This document shows, piece after piece, positions 1 through 6,407 of a stretch of 10,429 nt of DNA. Source of the DNA: Bacteroidota bacterium (GTDB lineage Bacteria; Bacteroidota; Bacteroidia; Bacteroidales; JADFUO01); NCBI GenBank assembly GCA_030614305.1, contig JAUWKH010000037.1, positions 1 to 10,429 on the forward strand. The letters run 5' to 3'. The first letter of the stretch is position 1, and each line of letters starts with the position of its first letter. The position numbers and the translations under genes are program-made. A model generated the notes under the pieces. It was given only the letters and a program-made list of their open reading frames with translations, ran no database searches and had not been told where the DNA came from.

Positions 1-1
1 A

Positions 2-982
2 ATTGTAATTACAGCTTTGATTTTGTTTATTGGTGAAATTATGCCTAAAATATATGCAACACAATTTTCAGTGAGATTTGCAAAAATAATGGCAATACCT
101 CTTCAGATTTTAATTAAAATATTTTATCCATTAAGTTCGGTTTTGGTCAGGTCAACTTCGGTAATTGATAAGATGCTTTCAAAAAGAAAACTTCAGATTT
201 CAATGAATGAACTTTCGGAAGCTATTGATATTACTTCTGATGAAGATTCAGCCGGAGAAAATACCAAAATTCTTAAAGGAATTGTAAAATTCGGAGATAT
301 TGAAGTTAAGGAAATTATGAAATCCAGAATGGATTTAACAGCTATTGACACAAAAATTATTTTTAAGAAATTGCTTGAAATAATTCTTGAATCGGGGTAT
401 TCGAGAATACCGGCTTATGAAGAATCTTTTGACAATATCAAAGGAATTCTTTATATCAAGGATTTATTGCCTCATTTAGGAAAGGACAATAATTTTAGAT
501 GGCAGGATTTGCTCAGACCCGCATTTTATGTTCCTGAGAATAAAAAAATTAGCGACCTGCTGAAAGAATTTCAGGAAAAAAAAATACACCTTGCCATAGT
601 TGTGGATGAATATGGCGGAACCTCAGGTATTATTACACTAGAAGATATACTTGAAGAAATTGTTGGGGATATAAGCGATGAGTTTGATATTGAAGATGAT
701 GAGTTCAGCTATAAAAAACTTGATGATAATAATTATATTTTTGAAGGAAAAACTACGTTAATAGATTTTTGTAAGATTGTTAAAGTTGATCCTGAAATTT
801 TTGATGAAGTTAATGGTGACCCGGATTCATTGGCAGGAGTGATTCTGGAACTTGAAGGGAAAATTCCTGATAATGATACAAGTATAGCTTTCCATGATTT
901 TATATTTAAAATTATCTCGGTTGATAAACGAAGAATAAAACAAATTAAAGTTACAATTAAGAAAAATGTTGATAAAAAATAA
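2..982 (+). CDS. gldE: GldE, gliding-motility-associated CBS/CorC-HlyC family membrane protein (5' truncated)
   Basis: The gene runs off the left edge: the frame is open from base 2, and the first in-frame TTG at 17 lies inside a conserved region, so it is not a start. About 326 residues remain of a family usually near 430-450. What is visible: the end of the DUF21/CNNM membrane domain with its GEIMPK motif and a following hydrophobic stretch; a pair of CBS domains, including the typical YSRIPAYEE and VVDEYGGTSGIITLEDILEE segments; and a C-terminal CorC/HlyC domain with the DGDPDSLAG-like part (NGDPDSLAGVILELEG). The family relates to ion transport or nucleotide-sensing membrane proteins; GldE is genetically linked to gliding and the GldD lipoprotein, but its biochemical role is unsettled. 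Its 3' end overlaps gldD by 17 bases, which argues for translational coupling. The assignment as gldE rather than another CorC homologue rests mainly on the gldD neighbour. Confidence 0.93.
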   Translation: MVITALILFIGEIMPKIYATQFSVRFAKIMAIPLQILIKIFYPLSSVLVRSTSVIDKMLSKRKLQISMNELSEAIDITSDEDSAGENTKILKGIVKFGDIEVKEIMKSRMDLTAIDTKIIFKKLLEIILESGYSRIPAYEESFDNIKGILYIKDLLPHLGKDNNFRWQDLLRPAFYVPENKKISDLLKEFQEKKIHLAIVVDEYGGTSGIITLEDILEEIVGDISDEFDIEDDEFSYKKLDDNNYIFEGKTTLIDFCKIVKVDPEIFDEVNGDPDSLAGVILELEGKIPDNDTSIAFHDFIFKIISVDKRRIKQIKVTIKKNVDKK

Positions 983-1559
983 ATATTCTCCGGCAGTATT
1001 TCTTTTAGCATTTCTGATAAGTTTATTTTTTTCCTGTGGAAATGATTATGTTCCGAAGCCGAGAGGTTATTTCAGGATTGACCTGCCAGAAAAACAATAC
1101 AGGCTTCTTGATTCAATATATCCATATACATTTGAATATCCGGTTTATGCACAAATTACCCCCGACAAATTTGCCCCTGATGAACCTTATTGGATAAATA
1201 TTGATTTCCCTCAATTTAAAGGGAGATTACATTTAAGTTATAAAGTTATTAATAATAACCTTACAGATTATCTTGAAGATGCACGGACAATGGTAGTAAA
1301 GCATATTCCAAAGGCAAGTGCAATTAATGAGGAACTTATCATTAATGAATATGATAAAACATTTGGCTTGATATATGAAATTAAAGGAATAGGTGCTGCT
1401 TCACCTTACCAGTTTTTTATCACCGACAGTACAAAGCATTTTTTAAGAGGCGCTTTGTATTTTAATATAGTCCCCAACAATGATTCATTAGCTCCTGTAA
1501 TTGATTTTCTGAAACAGGACATTGAACGAATGATCAATACTTTTAAATGGAAAAGGTAA
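966..1559 (+). CDS. gldD: GldD, gliding-motility-associated lipoprotein
   Basis: A 197-residue protein with a lipoprotein signal: a positively charged start (residues 1-6), a hydrophobic core, and a lipobox ending LFFSC with the lipidated cysteine at residue 24. Directly after it comes the family signature PKPRGYFRIDLP, and the length is right for GldD. GldD is an envelope lipoprotein needed for gliding and type IX secretion-linked functions in Flavobacterium johnsoniae, and it is also found in non-gliding Bacteroidota, so gliding cannot be inferred from its presence. The ATG at 966 lies inside the end of gldE (17-base overlap), so the two are almost certainly one operon. No clear terminator follows; a weak dyad pairs AAATGG at 1545 with CCATTT at 1579. 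Confidence 0.95.
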   Translation: MLIKNKYSPAVFLLAFLISLFFSCGNDYVPKPRGYFRIDLPEKQYRLLDSIYPYTFEYPVYAQITPDKFAPDEPYWINIDFPQFKGRLHLSYKVINNNLTDYLEDARTMVVKHIPKASAINEELIINEYDKTFGLIYEIKGIGAASPYQFFITDSTKHFLRGALYFNIVPNNDSLAPVIDFLKQDIERMINTFKWKR

Positions 1560-1618
1560 GTTAAATAAAAACAGGCAACCATTTTTTATAATTATTTGTC
1601 TTGAATTATCTAAAGGAA

Positions 1619-1650
1619 TTTTAGTATTTTAATAAAATTGCTTACATTTG
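1619..1650 (+). promoter_or_regulatory. Candidate Bacteroidota-type promoter for the CorA gene
   Basis: TACATTTG at 1643-1650 is a full match to the -7 element TAnnTTTG. A weak -33 element (TTTTAG, 1619-1624) lies at suitable distance. Transcription would begin near 1655, giving a leader of about 50 bases before the ATG at 1705. The -7 element overlaps the in-frame TTG at 1648, which therefore cannot be the start codon. Confidence 0.5.
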
Positions 1651-1690
1651 AGCCGCAAAAAATACTACCGGAATGTAAAAATCAATAAAA

Positions 1691-1700
1691 AAAGGGGAGA
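1691..1700 (+). promoter_or_regulatory. Shine-Dalgarno-like site that fixes the CorA start
   Basis: AAAGGGGAGA ends four bases before the ATG at 1705. This purine-rich, G-rich site stands out in a window where most genes have no recognisable ribosome binding site, and it chooses 1705 over the upstream in-frame TTG at 1648. Confidence 0.6.
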
Positions 1701-1704
1701 GTAT

Positions 1705-2613
1705 ATGATTGAAACTATAAAAATAGGCACATTAAAGTGGCACCACATTCTCAACCCAACTGAAGAAGACCTTGAATATTTGAAAGATAATTTTCATTTT
1801 CATCCCCTTGATATTGAAGACTGTCGCACTTATAACCAAAGACCCAAAATTGATATTTACGACGATTATTATTTTCTTATATTGCACTTTCCTGATTTTG
1901 ACAAATCGGATATATTTTTACAAACCAAAGAGGTTAAAATTTTTTGGGGCGAAGATTATATAATTACTATCGGTCAATCGCATTGGATAGTTACCCAAAT
2001 GTTTAAAGATGCCATTGAACAGGAAGCCAGAAAAGAAGAGTTTAAAGTTAATTCAAGCGATGCATTATTATACAAAATATTGGAAAAGCTAATGACGAAA
2101 TCACTTTTGATGATACGCAAGGTAGGAAGTGAATTGGAATATATTAGCCAGGAACTATTTAGTAAACGGGCTAAAAAAACAATTGAACAAATTTCGGTTA
2201 ACAGGAAAAATATCATATTACTCAACACTATGTTCAAGCCTCAGCTAAGGTTATTCAGTAAATTTGAAACCGGTGCTATTAAAGGTTTTGCAGAAAATAT
2301 GGAAGACTATTGGGGTAATATTCTTGATTATTACCAAAAAATGTGGGATATGACCGAAGACTACCAGGAGTTGATCGAGGGATTGTCAAAAACATTTGAT
2401 TCGCTGCAGACTAACAAGATAAATGAAATAATGAAAGTGCTTACAATGGTATCCGCGATATTGCTTCCCCTTACTTTTATTACAGGATTATATGGTATGA
2501 ATCTTGGTCTACCTTTTTCAAATGACCCCAAAGCATTTTGGATAATTATCATTTCAATGGTAGTGATTGTCTTTTTAATGATATCATATTTCAAAAAAAG
2601 AAAATGGATGTAA
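1705..2613 (+). CDS. corA: CorA family magnesium/cobalt transport protein
   Basis: A 302-residue protein of the CorA metal ion transporter family, which forms pentameric inner-membrane channels for Mg2+ and related cations. The layout is typical: a soluble N-terminal alpha/beta domain (residues 1-150), a long helical stalk (about 150-240), then two membrane segments at the C-terminus (about 242-262 and 278-294). The first ends in the family's YGMN signature, GMN at residues 264-266. The loop after GMN reads LGLPFSND, not the MPE(L) of classical CorA, so transport selectivity (Mg2+, Co2+, or Zn2+ efflux as in ZntB) cannot be read from it. The tail is basic (KKRKW), as expected for a cytoplasmic end. 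The start at ATG 1705 is favoured by its ribosome binding site. The gene seems monocistronic and faces ssb tail to tail. Confidence 0.93.
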   Translation: MIETIKIGTLKWHHILNPTEEDLEYLKDNFHFHPLDIEDCRTYNQRPKIDIYDDYYFLILHFPDFDKSDIFLQTKEVKIFWGEDYIITIGQSHWIVTQMFKDAIEQEARKEEFKVNSSDALLYKILEKLMTKSLLMIRKVGSELEYISQELFSKRAKKTIEQISVNRKNIILLNTMFKPQLRLFSKFETGAIKGFAENMEDYWGNILDYYQKMWDMTEDYQELIEGLSKTFDSLQTNKINEIMKVLTMVSAILLPLTFITGLYGMNLGLPFSNDPKAFWIIIISMVVIVFLMISYFKKRKWM

Positions 2614-2711
2614 AAGAAACGATATTATATCCATAATAATTTCAAACATCCTGACTTCTCATCAACTTCCTTAAAATTATTAATTACTCCAAATATGAAT
2701 AATTTATTATT

Positions 2712-3125
2712 TTAGAAAGGCAAATCGTCTTCCAATGTGGGTTCGGGTGCATCCGGTTCCTCAACTTTGTTTTGCTGGGTTTCATTCTGGTCTCGGCGTC
2801 CTCCGAGCATAGTCATGTTATCGCCTAAAATTTCGGTAATGTATCTTTTGTTACCGTCTTTGTCGTCCCATGAGCGGGTTTTTATTCTTCCTTCCAGAAA
2901 AATCTGTTTTCCCTTGTTTAAATATTTTTCAGCCACTTCAGCCAGACCACGCCACAATACAATATTGTGCCATTCGGTTTGGTCAACCTTGTTACCTTCT
3001 TTATCTTTATAACTTTCGGATGTAGCTAATGGAAATGATGCTTTTTTAACTCCGTTTTCAAAACTAAAAATATCGGGGTCCTTTCCAAGGTTCCCAATCA
3101 AAATAACTTTATTTACTCCTGCCAT
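2712..3125 (-). CDS. ssb: Single-stranded DNA-binding protein (SSB)
   Basis: A 137-residue SSB, which coats single-stranded DNA in replication, recombination and repair and recruits partner proteins by its C-terminal tip. The N-terminal OB fold is evident: MAGVNKVILIGNLGKDPD at the start, then the TEWHNIVLWRGLAE segment, the KGKQIFLEGRIKTRSW strand and ITEILGDNMTMLGG. A short acidic, disordered linker (about 111-132) leads to the tip DDLPF, the canonical partner-binding end. The length is somewhat short, as usual in Bacteroidota. In many genomes of this phylum an ssb sits just upstream of gldE in the same direction; here it lies about 1.7 kb downstream of gldE on the opposite strand. A good -7 element lies upstream, at 3163-3170, so it can be transcribed alone although the HPt gene ends 98 bases before it. 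Confidence 0.96.
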   Translation of the reverse strand: MAGVNKVILIGNLGKDPDIFSFENGVKKASFPLATSESYKDKEGNKVDQTEWHNIVLWRGLAEVAEKYLNKGKQIFLEGRIKTRSWDDKDGNKRYITEILGDNMTMLGGRRDQNETQQNKVEEPDAPEPTLEDDLPF

Positions 3126-3162
3126 TTTTGTTTAATTTAAATGTTAATACTTTAATTATTTG

Positions 3163-3197
3163 CAAAATTAATTGTTTAATCATTCATTAATACCAAA
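3163..3197 (-). promoter_or_regulatory. Candidate promoter for ssb
   Basis: On the minus strand TAATTTTG followed by C (3170-3163) matches the -7 consensus TAnnTTTG. A TTTG within a T-run at 3197-3194 could be the -33 element, with a spacer of 23, at the long end of the usual range. The predicted leader is about 35 bases. Confidence 0.45.
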
Positions 3198-3223
3198 AAA
3201 TAAAAAATGTCATAAATTATGTG

Positions 3224-3577
3224 TCAAGCTTTATGAAAATCATCTTTGACTTTTTGTATTACCCGGTTCATAATAACATTAAGATTATTAATGAGTTGCG
3301 GGAGTTCTTCAAGGTTGGATTTTTCTTTTGAAAAATTTTCAATTAATCTTATTTCTGATGTTAATTCATTAATACTGAAGCTGTCAATTGAAGATTTTAA
3401 TTTATGTGAGTAAAATGAAATTTTATTATAATCTTTTTCTTTTAAACCTTTATTGATAATTGAAAGCATTTCGGGTGTGTTATTCAGAAAAATATCAATA
3501 ATATTATCAATAATTTTTTTATTATTACCTACAAATGCTTCTATATTTGTCAGATTATATAATTCTTCGGAATCCAT
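3224..3577 (-). CDS. Stand-alone HPt (histidine phosphotransfer) domain protein
   Basis: A 117-residue protein consisting of little more than one HPt domain, an all-helical four-helix bundle that shuttles phosphoryl groups between receiver domains. The phosphoacceptor motif is SHKLKSS with His58, close to the canonical AHxLKG(S/A)S; the usual Gly after LK is Ser here. Upstream helices carry the typical hydrophobic pattern (IIDNIIDIFLNNTPEMLSII), and a C-terminal helix pair follows. It has no signal peptide or membrane segment and should be cytoplasmic. It starts six bases after the stop of the sigma-54 activator gene, so the two are co-transcribed and probably act in one phosphorelay, like LuxU with LuxO. 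No histidine kinase is encoded in the window; the donor is unknown, and the HPt could equally drain phosphate from the regulator. Confidence 0.88.
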   Translation of the reverse strand: MDSEELYNLTNIEAFVGNNKKIIDNIIDIFLNNTPEMLSIINKGLKEKDYNKISFYSHKLKSSIDSFSINELTSEIRLIENFSKEKSNLEELPQLINNLNVIMNRVIQKVKDDFHKA

Positions 3578-3583
3578 ATATAA

Positions 3584-4927
3584 TTAAATTTCATCATGTT
3601 TTATCATCCTGTAAATTGTCGACTTGCCTATGTCAAGTTTTTTCGCTACCATCAATATATTATTATCATATTTTTGAAGATAATGTTTTATGATTTTATT
3701 GATGTAAACTTTCAAAGTGTTTTCTTCCAAAAGAAAATCGGTAATTGTATTTGTAGTATTAAATGAAATATCATTTTCGTCAATTATATCCGAGTTAGTT
3801 AAAACAGCTGCAAGTTCAATAATTGCTTTTAATTCACGAATATTACCGGGGAAAGGATATTTCATTAATTTTTCTTGAGCATCAGTAGAAATGATTAATT
3901 TCTTCATTTTATTTTCTTTACAAAATTCATCAACAAAATATTTTGCAAGTATTAAAATGTCATCTCCTCTGTATCTGAGTGGTGGTAATTCAATTGGTAA
4001 GCCTAAAAGGCGATAATACAGATCCTCTCTGAAATTACCTTTTTTTACTAACTGGGACAGGTTTTTATTTGTAGATACAATCAGTCTTATATCAAATTTG
4101 ATAACTTCGTTTCCGCCGACTCTTGTAAGCTCTCTTTCCTGAATAACGCGCAAAAGTTTTGACTGCATACTTTTATCCATTTCACTGATTTCGTCAAGAA
4201 ACAAAGTACCTTTATTTGCTGTTTCAAACCTGCCGAGTTTTCTGGTAGTAGCTCCGGTAAAAGCACCTTTTTCATGTCCAAACAATTCGCTCTCAATCAG
4301 CTCTTTAGGAATTGCAGAAACATTAATTGCTACAAATGGTTGTTTGCTTCTTGAAGAGTTGTAATGAATGGCTTTTGCAACAAGTTCTTTGCCTGTACCT
4401 GTTTCGCCGGTTAATGAAACTAATATATTTGAATTGATAGCTTTTTCTATCAAACCGAATACTTTTTTTATTGCAGGGCTGTTACCAATTATTATTTTAC
4501 TGAATTCGTATTTTTTTCCGATTTCTTCTTTCAGTTCGCTGATTTCCTGTTTTAATTCAAAGTTCTCCTTTATTTTATTAATTACATTCCATAACCTGTC
4601 TTTAGTATTGTCATCTTTTACAAAATAATCATAAGCTCCTTCTTTTAATAACTCAACTGCTGTAGTAATATCTTCCTGGCCGGAAACAATAATAACAGGT
4701 ATTTCAGAATTATATTCAAGAATGCTTTTAAGGACTTCATGTCCCGACATATCAGGCAGTCTGTAATCAAGTGAGATAAAAGAAGGATTTTTATACAGGT
4801 TTTTTAAACAATCATTGCCTGTTAAAAATAATTCCACTTCATAATCGGGATTACGAGATAAGTGATGCTTTAACATATTACCGTATAATTCATCATCTTC
4901 AACGATAAAAATTTTAAAAGTGCTCAT
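3584..4927 (-). CDS. NtrC-family sigma-54-dependent response regulator
   Basis: A 447-residue bacterial enhancer-binding protein with all three classical parts. Residues 3-118 are a receiver domain with the acidic pair D11/D12, phosphoacceptor D54 (in SLDYRLPD), S82 and K104. A linker helix follows. About 145-375 is the AAA+ domain: Walker A GETGTGKE (174-181), the sigma-54-contacting loop GAFTGA (221-226), Walker B GTLFLDE (240-246), and the C-terminal sensor FPGNIREL. The last 45 residues form a Fis-type helix-turn-helix (VAKKLDIGKSTIYRMIK). The intact GAFTGA motif implies that it activates RpoN-dependent promoters, and hence that the organism has sigma-54. The start is taken at ATG 4927: the in-frame TTG at 4951 falls in the predicted -7 element. 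The HPt gene follows after six bases. The target genes cannot be seen; no convincing -24/-12 promoter was found in the window. Confidence 0.95.
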   Translation of the reverse strand: MSTFKIFIVEDDELYGNMLKHHLSRNPDYEVELFLTGNDCLKNLYKNPSFISLDYRLPDMSGHEVLKSILEYNSEIPVIIVSGQEDITTAVELLKEGAYDYFVKDDNTKDRLWNVINKIKENFELKQEISELKEEIGKKYEFSKIIIGNSPAIKKVFGLIEKAINSNILVSLTGETGTGKELVAKAIHYNSSRSKQPFVAINVSAIPKELIESELFGHEKGAFTGATTRKLGRFETANKGTLFLDEISEMDKSMQSKLLRVIQERELTRVGGNEVIKFDIRLIVSTNKNLSQLVKKGNFREDLYYRLLGLPIELPPLRYRGDDILILAKYFVDEFCKENKMKKLIISTDAQEKLMKYPFPGNIRELKAIIELAAVLTNSDIIDENDISFNTTNTITDFLLEENTLKVYINKIIKHYLQKYDNNILMVAKKLDIGKSTIYRMIKHDEI

Positions 4928-4948
4928 AACATTAATTTTTAAAAAGTT

Positions 4949-4980
4949 CAAAGATATAAAATATTTTTAACATTCCCAAT
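4949..4980 (-). promoter_or_regulatory. Candidate promoter for the response regulator-HPt operon
   Basis: Minus-strand TATCTTTG (4956-4949) matches TAnnTTTG, and ATTG at 4980-4977 lies 20 bases upstream as a -33 element. The leader would be about 15 bases. It looks like a housekeeping sigma promoter, so the regulator is probably not made from a sigma-54 promoter. Confidence 0.5.
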
Positions 4981-4997
4981 TTGAGAATAATTTCTAT

Positions 4998-5035
4998 GAT
5001 TAATTTTTAATCAAGCTTGTTTCCATTTTTTGGAA
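4998..5035. repeat. Cluster of three small dyads between divergent operons
   Basis: Three inverted repeats are packed into 38 bases: GATTAA-ttt-TTAATC (4998-5012), the palindrome CAAGCTTG (5012-5019), and TTCCA-ttttt-TGGAA (5021-5035). They lie about 20-55 bases upstream of the regulator's -33 element and about 95-135 bases upstream of the -7 element of the PHP-like gene. This is where an enhancer-binding protein or repressor could bind, but there is no direct evidence; each dyad alone is short enough to arise by chance in AT-rich DNA. Confidence 0.35.
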
Positions 5036-5108
5036 GGTTTTGATTTTTTATTACTATGATTTTGCGATTCAAGGGTTAATGTTAAATGTTATATTCTCAA
5101 CCTTGAAC

Positions 5109-5138
5109 TTTTTTATGTTACAAAACGTATTAAATTTG
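5109..5138 (+). promoter_or_regulatory. Candidate promoter for the PHP-like/glycosyltransferase operon
   Basis: TAAATTTG followed by C at 5131-5138 is a full match to the -7 element TAnnTTTG(C). The -33 side is only a T-run (5109-5114). Transcription would start near 5144 with a leader of about 40 bases. This places the open frame reaching back to 5040 largely outside the transcript and supports ATG 5184 as the start. Confidence 0.5.
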
Positions 5139-5183
5139 CCGTTGGATTTAAAATATTATTATCATTATAGCGTATTAAAGTTT

Positions 5184-6407
5184 ATGATTAAAGTTTTAAA
5201 AAAAATATTTGTTATTATCCTGAGAATACTTTTATGTTTTCTAATAATCTTTTTTTCAATAATACTGATTCAATATCTGATTGCTCCTGTTTATAAGTTT
5301 CCTGAGATAAAAGTTTTTTCAGGTGACAAAATATTCAATCCATACAAGGATATAGACAGAACTTTGTGGAGGAAAGGAAATTTCCAGATCCAGTCGTACG
5401 CATGGATGGGATTAACTAATGGCTGGAAAAATTCAAATAAAGAAATTGACAGTATTTATAAATACCTTGGATATGATATTATTGTTACATCAGATTATAT
5501 GAAAATTAACAAACATGGCATTGAAAATGAGTCATATATTCCGGTTTATGAACATGGTTACAGTATTTTGAAACATCATCAGGTTTGTATTGGTTCAGAA
5601 AAAGTTAACTGGAAAGATTACATGTTTTTTCAGAATATTCATCATAAACAACATATTTTAAATTCGCTTAGAGAAAAAAATGAATTGGTTTATATAGCCC
5701 ATCCTAAACTCAGGGGTGCTTATTCTCCTGAAGATTTCAGGTTTTTAACCAATTATGACGGAATAGAAGTATTGAATAATTTTAGAATTTCAACAGCGCA
5801 TTGGGATTCAGCACTTTCGACAGGTCATTTTGCGACTATTTTAAGTGATGATGATGCACATGATATTACCAATCCTGATGAAATAGGTCACCGCTGTACT
5901 TTTATTAATACCGAAAGTCTTGCCGCTGATAGTGTTATTAAAGCATTAAAACAAGGAAAAGCTTTTGGCGCAGATATCTATCGCCCTTTAGGTGAAAGCT
6001 TTGAAGTTAAAAAACAAAAAATAGACGAAATTGCCACTCTGAATAAAGTTAAAGTTTCGGGTGATACATTAATTGTTGAAGTGAGTAATAAGGCAAAAGA
6101 ATTCAGGTTTATCGGTCAAAATGGTGAAATAAAAAAAACTGTAGCTGACACAAAATGTGCAAAGTACAAAATTAAACCTGAAGATACTTATATTCGTACT
6201 GAAATTATCTTCCCGAACAGAAATGTTTTTTATTTAAATCCTGTTTTCAGATATAAAGGCGATAAACCGGAAAAAACCCGGCTTGCCGAAATAGATTTAT
6301 ATAAAACCTGGCTGCTCAGAATAATTGGCTTTGCAACTATTATTTTTGTAATAATTAATATTATTTATTTTAGAAGAAGAAAAAAAATTGGAAGACAAAG
6401 AAAATAA
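5184..6407 (+). CDS. Membrane-anchored PHP-like phosphoesterase-fold protein with degenerate metal site
   Basis: A 407-residue protein with a hydrophobic segment at each end (residues 5-33 and about 370-393, the latter followed by RRRKK) around a soluble domain. The middle reads as a PHP (polymerase and histidinol phosphatase) domain: VYIAHPK with H173, YDGIEVLNN (191-199), and DDDAHD with D224 and H226, all typical of PHP metal-binding motifs. But where PHP proteins have His-x-His there is QIQ (68-70, in GNFQIQSYAWMG), and the usual (T/S)DH appears as SDY (103-105). E139 in IGSEK may be the conserved Glu. Two or three metal ligands thus look replaced, so it may be a non-catalytic or altered enzyme. 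If the N-terminal segment is an anchor, the domain probably lies outside the cytoplasm, with the basic tail inside. ATG 5184 directly precedes the membrane segment and fits the promoter. The end overlaps the glycosyltransferase gene by 20 bases. The specific substrate is unknown. Confidence 0.72.
   Translation: MIKVLKKIFVIILRILLCFLIIFFSIILIQYLIAPVYKFPEIKVFSGDKIFNPYKDIDRTLWRKGNFQIQSYAWMGLTNGWKNSNKEIDSIYKYLGYDIIVTSDYMKINKHGIENESYIPVYEHGYSILKHHQVCIGSEKVNWKDYMFFQNIHHKQHILNSLREKNELVYIAHPKLRGAYSPEDFRFLTNYDGIEVLNNFRISTAHWDSALSTGHFATILSDDDAHDITNPDEIGHRCTFINTESLAADSVIKALKQGKAFGADIYRPLGESFEVKKQKIDEIATLNKVKVSGDTLIVEVSNKAKEFRFIGQNGEIKKTVADTKCAKYKIKPEDTYIRTEIIFPNRNVFYLNPVFRYKGDKPEKTRLAEIDLYKTWLLRIIGFATIIFVIINIIYFRRRKKIGRQRK

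Noticed and set aside
733..1011. Minus-strand frame of 92 codons over the gldE-gldD junction
   Set aside because: It is antisense to two well-supported genes and shows no features of its own.
1545..1587. AAATGG/CCATTTTTT as a terminator after gldD
   Set aside because: A six-bp stem with a loop of about 28 bases that overlaps the coding end is too weak to call.
1648..1704. N-terminal extension of CorA by 19 residues from TTG 1648
   Set aside because: The TTG is part of the predicted -7 element, the extension is lysine-rich and non-conserved, and a good ribosome binding site precedes ATG 1705.
2673..2705. AAATTATT/AATAATTT dyad between corA and ssb as a bidirectional terminator
   Set aside because: The stem is entirely A-T with a 16-base loop and has no proper T-run after it on either strand.
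5020..5060. Possible sigma-54 (-24/-12) promoter near TTTGGAAGG
   Set aside because: The GG is present but no GC follows at the required spacing.
5126..5179. Direct repeat CGTATTAAA at 5126 and 5171
   Set aside because: A nine-base AT-rich repeat at 45-base spacing is not remarkable by itself; the first copy overlaps the -7 element.
5040..5183. 48-residue N-terminal extension of the PHP-like protein
   Set aside because: It begins at a TTG, crosses the best -7 element of the region and resembles translated AT-rich intergenic DNA; ATG 5184 directly precedes the membrane anchor.
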